Source: Enterococcus larvae
GTDB taxonomy: Bacteria; Bacillota; Bacilli; Lactobacillales; Enterococcaceae
Assembly: GCF_017830045.1 (NCBI RefSeq)
Contig: NZ_JAEDXU010000010.1
Location: 1 to 64,000 of the forward strand
Direction of reading: 5' to 3'
DNA length: 64,000 nt
The notes under the pieces are model-generated. The model was not told the origin of the DNA. It saw only the letters and a program-made list of their open reading frames with translations, and did no database searches. The position numbers and the translations under genes are program-made. This document shows, piece by piece, positions 34,660 to 43,392 of the stretch; within the stretch, counting starts at the first letter, position 1, and each line of letters begins with the position of its first letter.

Positions 34660-34775
34660 AAATAATGCAGCAGAAGAATAATAACTCGTCAACAGTTCAT
34701 TGCCTCATAATATGGTTCAACTGCGTAACCGCGGCTGCAAAGGTGAAGGTTGAAGAATGAACTGCACGAATATGA
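34660..34775 (+). promoter_or_regulatory. rpsD leader with pseudoknot pairing, likely S4 autoregulatory element
   Basis: Two helices interleave: GCAGC (34667-34671) with GCTGC (34734-34738), and CAGTTCATT (34693-34701) with AATGAACTG (34756-34764). The order a-b-a'-b' is that of a pseudoknot. Ribosomal protein S4 represses its own gene through a leader structure in Firmicutes, so this is the likely binding site. The exact fold was not computed. Confidence 0.6.
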
Positions 34776-34830
34776 ATTTTTCAGAAGATTATTTTACTCC
34801 AAAAAAATTGATTTATTGGAGGAATTTTTA

Positions 34831-35442
34831 ATGTCACGTTATACAGGACCATCTTGGAAAATCTCTCGTCGTCTAGGTATCTCTCTATCAGGAACTGGTA
34901 AAGAACTAGCACGTCGCCCATACAAACCAGGTCAACACGGACCAAACAGCCGTGGTAAATTATCTGAATATGGTTTGCAATTAACTGAAAAACAAAAATT
35001 ACGTCATATGTACGGTATGAACGAACGTCAATTCGTTAACTTGTTTGTTAAAGCAAGCAAAATCAAAGAAGGTAAACACGGTGTTAACTTCATGATCTTG
35101 CTGGAACAACGTTTAGACAACGTCGTTTACCGTTTAGGTCTTGCTACTACACGTCGTCAAGCACGTCAATTGGTTAACCATGGTCACGTGACTGTTGATG
35201 GCAAGCGCGTAGATATCCCTTCATACCACGTTGAAGTTGGTCAAGTGATCTCTATCCGTGAAAAATCTAAAAATATCACAACAGTTAAAGAAGCTGTTGA
35301 AGCAACTATCGGCCGTACGGCTTTTGTTAGCTTCGATGCTGAAAAACTGGAAGGAAGCCTAACTCGCTTACCAGAGCGTGAAGAGCTTTATGCAGAAATC
35401 GACGAAGCACTTATCGTTGAATACTACAACCAAAAAATGTAA
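34831..35442 (+). CDS. rpsD: 30S ribosomal protein S4
   Basis: Primary 16S rRNA-binding protein, 203 residues. The start at 34831 is set by TTGGAGGAATTTTTA; the longer open frame upstream is leader sequence. It begins [38 protein letters not shown]. The S4 RNA-binding domain ([39 protein letters not shown]) spans about 93-135. The copy lacks the zinc-binding cysteines found in some S4 proteins, as is common in this group. Confidence 0.97.
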   Translation: MSRYTGPSWKISRRLGISLSGTGKELARRPYKPGQHGPNSRGKLSEYGLQLTEKQKLRHMYGMNERQFVNLFVKASKIKEGKHGVNFMILLEQRLDNVVYRLGLATTRRQARQLVNHGHVTVDGKRVDIPSYHVEVGQVISIREKSKNITTVKEAVEATIGRTAFVSFDAEKLEGSLTRLPEREELYAEIDEALIVEYYNQKM

Positions 35443-35460
35443 TATCGTACTACTCAAAAA

Positions 35461-35490
35461 CCTTGTCGAAATATTCGACAAGGTTTTTTT
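35461..35490 (+). terminator. Terminator of rpsD
   Basis: CCTTGTCGAA and TTCGACAAGG form a perfect 10-bp stem followed by eight T residues. The same hairpin ends just at the convergent DUF3021 stop. Confidence 0.9.
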
Positions 35491-35903
35491 TATTTATTGA
35501 TCAGTTCGTTCAATTCTCTGCTCTGTTTCTTGGCATCTATTTTCCCATAGACATAAAATGCCAGTGAATGGAGAAGAACAGACAGCAACAGCATCCCCGG
35601 AAGCCAGGGCAGAATAAAGGTAAACATGTCTATTGAAAATAAACAGACGGAAATTAGTCCAAAGCTGATGTTCAGCACAGAAGAAATCAACACATTCCAT
35701 ATTGGTTTAAGAGTCAAATAATTCCACAGTCCACTATAAACTACTCCGAACATCACTCCGCAACTCGCTGAAATCCCAATCAAATTCCAAAGATAATAGA
35801 TGGTGATCGTCTGTTTACCAAAGAAAATCGTCAACAGCAACGTGACCCATACAAACGTCACTGTAAATACTTGAAAAAAAGAATGTCTTAACTGCTTGAT
35901 CAT
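35490..35903 (-). CDS. DUF3021 membrane protein
   Basis: 137-residue protein with four predicted membrane helices (around 10-28, 38-58, 68-92 and 95-118) and a charged C-terminus. Size and pairing with a LytTR regulator fit DUF3021, whose members are encoded directly after LytTR DNA-binding proteins in many Firmicutes and are thought to modulate them. The ATG overlaps the LytTR stop by four bases. Molecular function unknown. Confidence 0.8.
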   Translation of the reverse strand: MIKQLRHSFFQVFTVTFVWVTLLLTIFFGKQTITIYYLWNLIGISASCGVMFGVVYSGLWNYLTLKPIWNVLISSVLNISFGLISVCLFSIDMFTFILPWLPGMLLLSVLLHSLAFYVYGKIDAKKQSRELNELINK

Positions 35904-36346
35904 GAAAATACCCTCCTGAATGTTTTAATATAGTGCCTGCTGATAAAATAGGCTGCCCCGTCCTTCATCAACAATTCGATCCTTGCGTTTGTTGTAGCTG
36001 AAAATTGTTCGATTTCTTTACAATTGATTATTACCTGATTGTTTATCCGAATAAAGCCATAGACAGCAAATTCTTCCTCTACATACTTCAAGCGTTTATT
36101 GTAAAGAAACATCTCTCCACTCACTAACCTTAAATTACATAAGCGGTCCTCCGACTCAATACTACTGATCGAGTTGATTGGGATTTGACTGTTGCGGTTG
36201 TTTTTTCCATTGATAACTGTCAGCATTTTCCCCGACTGCTCAATTGCTTGTCTGAATTGCGGCCATTCCTTCTGCTTTACTGGGTGCGTCATGACCAGTA
36301 CATCCTCTGTCGCAAGCTGTTCTTTCACTTTGAATACGATATTCAT
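35900..36346 (-). CDS. LytTR-family DNA-binding regulator
   Basis: 148-residue regulator made essentially of a C-terminal LytTR domain (about residues 50-148; SISSIESEDRLCNLRLVSGEMFLYNKRLKYVEEEF, then FIRINNQVIINCKEIEQF). It has only a short N-terminal extension and no receiver. The frame is open far upstream, but GGAGGGGAACAG fixes the start at 36346. Together with the overlapping DUF3021 gene it forms a LytTR regulatory system, a two-gene module in which the membrane protein commonly inhibits the regulator. Targets unknown. Confidence 0.85.
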   Translation of the reverse strand: MNIVFKVKEQLATEDVLVMTHPVKQKEWPQFRQAIEQSGKMLTVINGKNNRNSQIPINSISSIESEDRLCNLRLVSGEMFLYNKRLKYVEEEFAVYGFIRINNQVIINCKEIEQFSATTNARIELLMKDGAAYFISRHYIKTFRRVFS

Positions 36347-36451
36347 CTGTTCCCCTCCTACTGGCTCTATAGTAAAGAATCTCCTCGCTGAATACGAGGT
36401 TTTTGTGGTTTGTTGCATGTTTTGTTTGCTTTGTTTCATCTGTCCATAAAA

Positions 36452-36494
36452 AATAATCAGCCCCTCGCATGATTCAAGCGACAGACTGATTATT
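36452..36494 (-). terminator. Terminator of the TIM-barrel gene
   Basis: AATAATCAG and CTGATTATT form a 9-bp stem followed on the minus strand by a T tract, separating it from the LytTR gene. Confidence 0.7.
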
Positions 36495-36540
36495 CTTATT
36501 TCGATCCCCAATAAACTTTGCTGCTTATAAAAGGTTTTGG

Positions 36541-37233
36541 CTATTCATTATCTTGTATTTCCTGATCACGATACAGCTCCATTTTTTCTTGGAAGTAGGT
36601 CTCAGTTTTTCCATAAGTCGTGTATGTGATTGCATTCGCACCAGCTTCGATCGTTTCTCGGATTTGCTCATCCGTCTTTCCTCCTGAAGCAATGATTGGA
36701 AATTCCGGATATTGTGCTCTGATCCACTTCACTAGCTCTACTGTTTTAGAACCGCCTGCCACATTGAAGATATCAACACCGGCTGAAATCAGCTTACTAA
36801 GATCCCGCTTGTCATTTACAACAGTATAAATGATTGGAATATCCACTGCTTCATTAACAATTTCTATCGTGGTAAGGTCGCTTGGACCATTCAATACTAC
36901 ACCATACGCCCCATGTTCCTCTGCAAATGTTCCCAATCTTGACGAACGGTTCCCGGAAGTTAGGCCGCCGCCTATTCCAGCCAGGATTGGTACTTGCGCA
37001 ACCTGAGAAATGGCACTTAAAATGCGAGTATTTGGTGTCCACGGATATACAGCCAATACCGCATCCGCGTCATTATTTGCAATAACTGCAACATCCATCG
37101 TATAGATGATGCTCTTGATTCTTTTTCCATAGATACTGATCCCACTACATTCACGAATCACCTTAGGCATCTTGATGATACTTTGTCGCAGTTCTGATGA
37201 TAATTCCGGCATATGTCGATTATTTTTTTCCAT
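36541..37233 (-). CDS. Uncharacterised TIM-barrel protein
   Basis: 231-residue protein starting at 37233, where AAAGGAGAAAAATCA precedes ATG. The sequence alternates strands and helices as in a phosphate-binding TIM barrel, with VPILAGIGGGLTSGNRSS (about residue 88), NVAGGSKTVELVKWIR and PIIASGGKTDEQIRETIEAGANAITYTTY (about 180-208). The GG-K/S loops resemble those that grip a substrate phosphate in ThiE, NanE and similar enzymes. I cannot name a reaction. It is monocistronic between a LytTR pair and the VWA operon. Confidence 0.75.
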   Translation of the reverse strand: MEKNNRHMPELSSELRQSIIKMPKVIRECSGISIYGKRIKSIIYTMDVAVIANNDADAVLAVYPWTPNTRILSAISQVAQVPILAGIGGGLTSGNRSSRLGTFAEEHGAYGVVLNGPSDLTTIEIVNEAVDIPIIYTVVNDKRDLSKLISAGVDIFNVAGGSKTVELVKWIRAQYPEFPIIASGGKTDEQIRETIEAGANAITYTTYGKTETYFQEKMELYRDQEIQDNE

Positions 37234-37401
37234 TGATTTTTCTCCTTTATGTTGAGCCTGCCGCTCTTTTCCAACAACCTTACGGGACTTGCCAGCATCT
37301 CTCAATGAAGGCTTACGACAGTCTGTTTTTTTCGTACAAATTGCTAACAAGAGCCTGGGCACCGATTCGCACCTCAGACTCTTGACTGCTACTTCCTGTT
37401 T

Positions 37402-39093
37402 TTACAGCTCTGCATTAAATAATTGCTTCAGCTGATACACAACATCATCATTATCTGCATTGATTGTCGCACTTTCATTGATCGCTGACAGCTTCTTCAG
37501 TTCATCAAGCTGTGCGTTATAGCCGATCGTATTGACCGACACACCCAAACTTTTAATGATTGGCGCTACTTTATTGAACTCATACCCTTCATTGGTTTCA
37601 CCATCAGATAAAACAAAGATGATCGGACGTGCATCCGGTACTTCTTCTAATTTCTCCTGAATCATGCTCAGCGCTACAAGCGTTCCGTCATAGGTCGCCG
37701 TTCCACCGTCAGCAGTCAGATTCTTGATTGCTCCAGTGAAATAGCTTCTCTGTTTAGAGTCCATACGTTCGATTGGCAGCTCGATCGTCACCTGATCACT
37801 ATAAGAAACCAGCCCAACATAAGCATCATCCCCAATGTATTTTCCGCTGTTCAATAGCGACTGCTTCAACGAATTGATCGGCGCACCGTCCATTGAACCA
37901 GATACATCCGCCACAAAGACTGCAATAATCGGTTTTCCGCCGTTTTTATTCTCTTTCCACAGCTTTTGAATCGATGTGATTGTTGCTCCGTCGATTGCTT
38001 CCAGCTGGTAATCATAGTCGTCCAATTGATTGAAGCCATAGCTTGAAGCCTTCTCCTGATTCGCTTGTTCCTCCACAAACTCCGTAAAGGCTGAAACAAC
38101 CTGCTGCTTCTCCTTGGCTGCATCATTCATTACATACATCGGTGAGTCCTGACGCATTCCTAACGGTACGTATTTGTACTGCTTGAACTCTGGTGTATTG
38201 ATATAGGTCTGATAACTGATTGAAAGAATATCCACTGAACCGTTTTTAGCTACTTCTCTAAGCTGCAGTGTATTATACAGCGTAGATGGTAAGTCCTTCT
38301 GGAAGTTTCTCAACGCATCGACCGCTTGATCACTTAACGGATTCTCACTGTCAAAGTGAGTCATCAATTGCGTCAATAAGCTAAGTCCTGTAGAGGACGT
38401 ATAAGGATTGGTATAGCCTAAAAGCATATCGTCATCCATGACCGCTTTGACTAAAGAATCAACTGTGACCTCGCCATATTTTTCTACAATATCATCGTAG
38501 GTTGCTTCCTTCATAAGAAGTCCGCCGGTATTCCCTATTGTGCGCTCAGCGACCGTGGTAAGTCCTGTTCCTTGTGTCTCAAGCATTTTACCCCATAATT
38601 GGTTGGACGGTGTGTAGGCATCCGGAACGTAGCTCTCACTACTGATGTAATCAAGACCAGTACCTGAAGCCATCGAACGAATAGAGACAGAAACTGTTTT
38701 TCCATCGATTGTTACATTCTTTTTATTGAAGGCTTCTGCCATTTCGTTGAACAGGCCATCCTTCCCGCTCCCCGCTTTTTCTGGACTGACAAAGATTTCT
38801 GCGTTGATCTGATTCGATCCTTCTACAGTCAGTGGATAGGTTTTATCGATATCCGGCAGTTCCGCCTTGGTATCAACAGAACCACTGTCAATGTCCCTCT
38901 TTGGCGTCGCCGTGCTTGGACCGATTTTTTTCACATAGCTGTTTAATTCTGTTTTTGCATCTGCCTCAGATAGTTTTTTGATATTATTTGAGGAATTGTC
39001 GATTTTCCCGTCGTTCCCGGTAGTACATCCTACTAAAAAGCTCAGCAGCAGCACACAGGCAACGCTAACAACAGTCATTGTTTTTCTTTTCAT
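37402..39093 (-). CDS. VWA-domain lipoprotein with a solute-binding-like N-terminal half
   Basis: Lipoprotein of about 563 residues with signal peptide and lipobox LLSFLVGC. Residues about 80-360 resemble an extracellular solute-binding protein fold (GSNQINAEIFVSP, NKKNVTIDGKTVSVSIRSMASGTGLDYI). Residues about 380-560 form a von Willebrand A domain with the metal-ion site DVSGSMDG. The start is taken at 39093 (MKRKTMTVVS), nine bases after GGAG; an ATG two codons earlier is also possible. It ends a three-gene unit with a coiled-coil membrane protein and TelA. Such VWA/TelA sets are linked to envelope or tellurite-type stress, but the mechanism is unknown. Confidence 0.82.
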   Translation of the reverse strand: MKRKTMTVVSVACVLLLSFLVGCTTGNDGKIDNSSNNIKKLSEADAKTELNSYVKKIGPSTATPKRDIDSGSVDTKAELPDIDKTYPLTVEGSNQINAEIFVSPEKAGSGKDGLFNEMAEAFNKKNVTIDGKTVSVSIRSMASGTGLDYISSESYVPDAYTPSNQLWGKMLETQGTGLTTVAERTIGNTGGLLMKEATYDDIVEKYGEVTVDSLVKAVMDDDMLLGYTNPYTSSTGLSLLTQLMTHFDSENPLSDQAVDALRNFQKDLPSTLYNTLQLREVAKNGSVDILSISYQTYINTPEFKQYKYVPLGMRQDSPMYVMNDAAKEKQQVVSAFTEFVEEQANQEKASSYGFNQLDDYDYQLEAIDGATITSIQKLWKENKNGGKPIIAVFVADVSGSMDGAPINSLKQSLLNSGKYIGDDAYVGLVSYSDQVTIELPIERMDSKQRSYFTGAIKNLTADGGTATYDGTLVALSMIQEKLEEVPDARPIIFVLSDGETNEGYEFNKVAPIIKSLGVSVNTIGYNAQLDELKKLSAINESATINADNDDVVYQLKQLFNAEL

Positions 39094-39112
39094 TCTCATT
39101 TTCTCCTTTTTA

Positions 39113-39802
39113 CTACTCAATCGTTTGATTTAATGTTTTCAAGGCTTGTGTCATACTTTCTAAATCAGCCTTTGTTGACGGGGACTTGGAATCCAGATAG
39201 TTCACCGTTTCATTCAGCAGTCCTTTTACCTGTTGGACGATCTCCCCACTATTTTCCAGACGTTTGTTGATTTCAAGGCGATCTCCTTCTATTGTTACTC
39301 GGTTGATGATGCTTTTTGAATTTTGCAGGATCTGTGTTTTCGCCTGAATCATTGAGTAATTGATTTTATCCAATAATTCATAGTCGTTGTTTCCCTGTAA
39401 TTCCTGTAGATCCTCCATTGAAGCATTGATCTGATCGATCAGTCTCTTCGCTTCATTAAGCTCTGCTTCATAGCTGACATTTTGCTTCGTCAGTTTTGTC
39501 AACCGTGCTAAAATCTCGCGTTCGTCATAGGTAGGATCATGTTTTTTCGCTTGAGCTTCTTCCTTCACTTTACGTGCCGTTTTCGCCTTTGATGTCAGTT
39601 GAAGACCAACCGCTGACAGCAGTGCCAAAGCAAACAATCCCCAGAGACTGTTCCCAATTGTTTGATATGTCCTCACTGTTTGAGAACCGTAGTTTATGAT
39701 CGCCTGGTCGATGTCAAGAAGCCTTATCTTGAAAAAAACACCGCCCGCAAGGCCTATGCCTGCAAGAACGATCAAAAACAGCTGTATTCTTTTTTTGTTC
39801 AT
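39113..39802 (-). CDS. Membrane-anchored coiled-coil protein of the TelA operon
   Basis: 229-residue protein with two N-terminal membrane helices (about 8-26 and 50-68) and a long helical, charged cytoplasmic tail (about 75-229) that looks like a coiled coil. It occupies the position that XpaC-type proteins take beside TelA homologues in Bacillus. TAAGGAGAGACAGGA precedes the ATG. It begins 12 bp after telA ends and overlaps the frame of the VWA gene's upstream region slightly, so all three are co-expressed. No enzymatic motif is seen. Confidence 0.75.
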   Translation of the reverse strand: MNKKRIQLFLIVLAGIGLAGGVFFKIRLLDIDQAIINYGSQTVRTYQTIGNSLWGLFALALLSAVGLQLTSKAKTARKVKEEAQAKKHDPTYDEREILARLTKLTKQNVSYEAELNEAKRLIDQINASMEDLQELQGNNDYELLDKINYSMIQAKTQILQNSKSIINRVTIEGDRLEINKRLENSGEIVQQVKGLLNETVNYLDSKSPSTKADLESMTQALKTLNQTIE

Positions 39803-39814
39803 TCCTGTCTCTCC

Positions 39815-40927
39815 TTACTTACCGGCAGAAGCATCGATCAGTGCAGTTGCCAGCTCTGCACGCATTTTAGCCATTTCGCCTTGCGCATACTGACGATTTT
39901 CTGCTCCTTTTACTCGGATTGTTTGAATGTCTTTCAACGCTAAAATCGTTTGTGTGTTCACTTCCTTCAGCGTATCGATATCAACGATGCTTCGCTCTGC
40001 TGATTCCGCCGCCTGTGTGGATACATGATGAATCTTTTCAGCATTTCTCTTGAATAATTCGTTTGTAATATCTGAAACGGCATTGTCTGCTTCGATTGCT
40101 GAAAGTGTGTGCTGTGCAGACAATGCAATCACCATCTGCTGCTTCCACATCGGGATCGTATTTGTCAGTGTAGACTGAATTTTATACGCCATCGCCTTGT
40201 TGGCATTCTGAATGACGCGAATCTGTGTCGCCATTTGCTGGCTGATCATTTTGGTCATGTCCAAATCATGAACCTTTTTCTCAAACTGAGTCAGTTTATC
40301 TGAAAAATCAGAGAGGTTATTCAGGTTTTCTTGATCCTGATCTTGTGCCTTCTGCTGTAATTCAGGTAATGTTGTCGCTTTCAGCTCAACGATTTTTGCT
40401 TGACCAGCTTCAACGTATACTGACAGCTTTTGATAGAACAGCTTATTAGCCTCTGACATCTCCTCAAGGCTTAGGATGTCATTTGTCAAAGTAACATAGT
40501 GGGCTTCTAAATTATTGATGATTCGTTCGACATTTGCGTTCACATCCTCAAATCGAATCAGCATCGTGTTGATTTTATTCTTGCCGCGCTTGAATAATTT
40601 CGTCAATACACCTTCCGATTCTTCCGGCGTAAAGCTTTCTAACTCAACCACTAATTCATTAATGATTTTTCCTACATCTCCCAGCTCACTGCTTTTTACC
40701 TTTACCAGTGCCTGATCAGAAAATTCAGAAAGTCTTTTTTGCTCCGCTGCGCCGTAGTTCATGACTCCCAGTGCATCATTGATGTCGATTTGATCCTTAA
40801 GACCGCTGATTGCATTTGTCTGAGCTTCTGTCAGTTGGATCTGCTCTTGTGTCGGTGCCTTTATATCCAACAGCTGCTCGATTTCTTTTGTTTCCTCTTT
40901 TGGTACACCAAATGTGAATTCTTCCAT
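39815..40927 (-). CDS. telA: TelA/YaaN-family toxic anion resistance protein
   Basis: 370-residue, almost wholly helical protein with the family core ERIINNLEAHYVTLTNDILSLEEM, KLSVYVEAGQAKIVELK and QMATQIRVIQNANKAMAYKIQSTLTNTIPMWKQQMVIAL (about 245-285). TelA homologues are associated with tellurite or envelope stress tolerance in several bacteria; the biochemical role is not defined. GGAAGGTG lies about 8 bases before the ATG. First gene of the telA-membrane protein-VWA unit. Confidence 0.9.
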   Translation of the reverse strand: MEEFTFGVPKEETKEIEQLLDIKAPTQEQIQLTEAQTNAISGLKDQIDINDALGVMNYGAAEQKRLSEFSDQALVKVKSSELGDVGKIINELVVELESFTPEESEGVLTKLFKRGKNKINTMLIRFEDVNANVERIINNLEAHYVTLTNDILSLEEMSEANKLFYQKLSVYVEAGQAKIVELKATTLPELQQKAQDQDQENLNNLSDFSDKLTQFEKKVHDLDMTKMISQQMATQIRVIQNANKAMAYKIQSTLTNTIPMWKQQMVIALSAQHTLSAIEADNAVSDITNELFKRNAEKIHHVSTQAAESAERSIVDIDTLKEVNTQTILALKDIQTIRVKGAENRQYAQGEMAKMRAELATALIDASAGK

Positions 40928-41427
40928 AACACATACACCTTCCTTATTTCATCAAACTAGTTCCACTTATCGCTATGTCCTTTTTATTTCATCGTTTGCT
41001 TACGCTTGAGCCATAATCACTCACCAGCTCCTGTACCAGACTTTCTCAGTCTGATCCCAACGGATTTCAATGAGCGTATAGAATCATTCTTCGTCAACTA
41101 TCTGCAGCAGCTTCTCCTATTCATTTTCAACTTACATATAAATACAGTATACACAATTTAGAGTCAGTTATTAATAACCCTTTTAAGAAAATTTTCCATT
41201 AGGTATCATTCAACTCTCATTATCCCCTCATTCCGGTAATAAGACTACATTTTTTTCTAAATTACTTGATGTATTCAAACAACCGACACAACATGTAAAT
41301 TATTCATCACTTTGCTATTCACAGCTTATGCCGATGATTTAGCTACTTACTCTAGAAGATCATTCTGTCGTTAGCCAACCTCCTTCGATAGCAGCTATCA
41401 AAGAGCTGCTAACTGTATAGAAAAAAG
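40928..41427. other. Gene-free stretch upstream of telA
   Basis: Non-coding, AT-rich near 41140-41300. A TATACT on the minus strand (41148-41153 region, read as AGTATA on plus) could be a -10 box for telA, but no good -35 was found at the right distance. No repeats or RNA genes are recognised. Confidence 0.4.
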
Positions 41428-41463
41428 CTGTAGATGAAGTCTTGTATACCTTCATCTACAGCT
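41428..41463 (-). terminator. Terminator of the secreted-protein gene
   Basis: GCTGTAGATGAAG and CTTCATCTACAGC are exact complements (13 bp) with a short loop. A T run follows on the minus strand. Confidence 0.85.
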
Positions 41464-41482
41464 TCTATTTCAACTCAACTTT

Positions 41483-42313
41483 TTACTTCCAATCTATAGG
41501 GATCTGCACATCACCTTCATAATGAAAAGCCCCTTGTGTGACTGTCCAGCTAAGGTTCAGGTATTCTGTGTCCTGCGGTACAGCATTCCATTTCAATAAT
41601 TCATCAGTGTTCGTAAACGTTGCATCCGTTGAAGAGTATACAATTTCGGCTCCTTCAAATTGAGACGAAAGAACGATTGGGTTAAACACTTCATATTTTC
41701 GGTACCCACTTCTCATGGAAATCGACTGCATGCCCCCGGCTGTCTTAATATCTACCTGCTCTAAAGAAGGATGATCGGATAATTCGGAAACATCCAGTAA
41801 CGCATTGGTCGCATCGGCGCTATCTCCCTGTTCATATTTAAATGTTTTCAAGTTCACAAAACCTTGGCGCATAAACGACAAATCCTGAGAACCAGTCTTT
41901 GCTCGCCCACCATAGCCGTGCCCGCCAACAAGGTAGATCTCCAATTCTTCCAAGCGCCAAATATTCGCAATCGGATTGAAATCATATGGCTGCCCGTGTA
42001 AAACCAGTTTTTTAGTGTCTACATTCTGCAGCCCTTCCAAGCTGGAAGATTCATACCCCATGATTCGTGGCTCAAATGAAAGAAACTCCTTCTCAAATAA
42101 ATAGCGAGGAACGCCGCCATAGCTTTGATCCAGCTCCAAATCCTGTCCTTCTTCAGGAACAAATCCAATAGACAGCTCTTCATTCAAATAATTCGTCAGT
42201 GTATAACTGGGCACCTGCACATTCCCATAATATGCTTCCGCCTTTCCACTAAATCCTACTAAACCAAATCCCAGCAACACGCCGCCAATAACCATTTTTC
42301 TACCTAACTTCAT
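41483..42313 (-). CDS. Secreted protein, possibly leucine-rich-repeat-like
   Basis: 276-residue protein with a clear signal peptide (MKLGRKMVIGG...GFSGKAEA, cleavage about residue 28). The middle part (about 85-200) has spaced leucines and short turns (SSLEGLQNVDTKKLVLHG, NIWRLEELEIYL, FVNLKTFKYEQ, HPSLEQVDIK) that suggest irregular leucine-rich repeats of the internalin/BspA sort. The C-terminus (LSWTVTQGAFHYEGDVQIPIDW) looks like a beta-sandwich strand set. There is no LPXTG or lipobox, so it would be released or held non-covalently. AGGGAGG precedes the ATG. Family not recognised with certainty. Confidence 0.65.
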   Translation of the reverse strand: MKLGRKMVIGGVLLGFGLVGFSGKAEAYYGNVQVPSYTLTNYLNEELSIGFVPEEGQDLELDQSYGGVPRYLFEKEFLSFEPRIMGYESSSLEGLQNVDTKKLVLHGQPYDFNPIANIWRLEELEIYLVGGHGYGGRAKTGSQDLSFMRQGFVNLKTFKYEQGDSADATNALLDVSELSDHPSLEQVDIKTAGGMQSISMRSGYRKYEVFNPIVLSSQFEGAEIVYSSTDATFTNTDELLKWNAVPQDTEYLNLSWTVTQGAFHYEGDVQIPIDWK

Positions 42314-42557
42314 TTTGTTACCTCCCTGTTCTTCTTCACATTTTTAAACAAATTCCGCTATTTTTGTATGCGGTTAAACACATTGTATCATCATTTTAAG
42401 ATACTTTATATTTTAATTTCAAATAAATTCAAATTTTTTTACAATCAGATTGAAAAAACTTAAAAAAGAAAATATCAGAGAAATATCAGCTGGCATATGC
42501 ATCCTTTGTAGAACTCTATGGTTCGATTAAAATATTTTATCTATCCTTCAAAAACAC
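42314..42557. other. Gene-free divergent intergenic region
   Basis: AT-rich spacer between the divergent secreted-protein gene and the LexA-boxed pair, with no open frame or repeat of note. Confidence 0.4.
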
Positions 42558-42586
42558 TTTACAAAAGGAACGTACGTTCGTATAAT
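42558..42586 (+). promoter_or_regulatory. Promoter with a LexA-type SOS box
   Basis: TTTACA (42558-42563) and TATAAT (42581-42586) are 17 bp apart. The spacer contains GAACGTACGTTC (42568-42579), a perfect palindrome fitting the Gram-positive LexA consensus GAAC-N4-GTTC, with a flanking G on the right as in CGAAC-N4-GTTCG. Binding would block RNA polymerase directly. Confidence 0.7.
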
Positions 42587-42633
42587 GGTAATTGACTCTA
42601 TAAACGAATAAACAATGATCAGGAGGAAACGAA

Positions 42634-42960
42634 ATGAAATTAGTTGTCACGGAACGGCATTTAGGCGAGGGAATCTTCCCTTTATTTTCAGCCGGAGTAA
42701 AAGTTACAGAACTCATCCCCTGTACAAAATACAAGAATTGGACAGCAGGAACGATCGAAGGATACGCTACCTACTTACCACTGGATTATCTCGATAAGGA
42801 TACCTTGATCCGCGACTACAATCCTACCGAGCTTGTAGCTGCTGAAAACAGTATCGTCGAGCTGATGGAGGTCGTCTACGAATGGGCATTGGTTAAAAAT
42901 AAGGATGGCCTGAGCGGCTGGCTTCCCTTTGAGAAATTAAAATCTCTGGACTTCACTTGA
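42634..42960 (+). CDS. Small SH3-like protein, putatively SOS-controlled
   Basis: 108-residue cytoplasmic protein beginning MKLVVTERHLGEGIFPLFSAG, with ATCAGGAGGAAACGAA before the ATG. The spacing of glycines and aromatic residues (GTIEGYATYLPLDYL, VYEWALVKNKDGLSGWLPFEKL) resembles SH3-like beta barrels. No catalytic motif or export signal. It is the first gene after the LexA-type promoter and lies 26 bp before a YciI-like gene. Function unknown. Confidence 0.7.
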   Translation: MKLVVTERHLGEGIFPLFSAGVKVTELIPCTKYKNWTAGTIEGYATYLPLDYLDKDTLIRDYNPTELVAAENSIVELMEVVYEWALVKNKDGLSGWLPFEKLKSLDFT

Positions 42961-42986
42961 AGTAGGTCGGCTGGAGACGATTCCTT

Positions 42987-43313
42987 ATGAAAAAATATAT
43001 TGGCTCTTTGAAGGAAAAGAGATCTGCTTTGATGACTGATGAGCTTCTGATTGCCCACGTCAGACATCTTCAGTATCTAGAACAGGCGGGAACACTGCTG
43101 CTATGCGGCCCTCTTAAAGACAATGATCAGGCTTTTCAATTATTGCAGGCAGAATCTCTTCTGGAGGCCCAGCTCCTTTTCTTCAGCGACCCGTTTATCC
43201 AAAACGGGTATTATAATCACTGTACTGTTCATGAATTGGTTGAAGCAAATCCAGCTAATCATTTTTTGATTTCCGATTCTAAACTCCTCAATCGATTAGG
43301 ACAGGATAAATAA
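42987..43313 (+). CDS. YciI-like protein
   Basis: 108-residue protein with the YciI-type layout: an N-terminal helix with HVRHLQYLEQAGTLLLCGPLKDNDQAF (about residues 24-50), then SLLEAQLLFFSDPFIQNGYYN. YciI proteins are small dimeric ferredoxin-like folds with a conserved His-Asp pair and no settled reaction. It follows the SH3-like gene closely and ends at a bidirectional terminator, so the two form one unit. Confidence 0.75.
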   Translation: MKKYIGSLKEKRSALMTDELLIAHVRHLQYLEQAGTLLLCGPLKDNDQAFQLLQAESLLEAQLLFFSDPFIQNGYYNHCTVHELVEANPANHFLISDSKLLNRLGQDK

Positions 43314-43319
43314 AAAAAT

Positions 43320-43370
43320 AAGACGAAAAATACGAAATTGATTGAATACAATTTCAGTATTTTACGTCTT
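43320..43370. terminator. Bidirectional terminator between YciI-like and ABC genes
   Basis: AAGACG-AAAATAC-AAATTG and its complement form a roughly 20-bp imperfect stem with A and T runs on both sides, serving both convergent genes. Confidence 0.8.
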
Positions 43371-43392
43371 ATTTTCGAATAGAATCGAGGGC

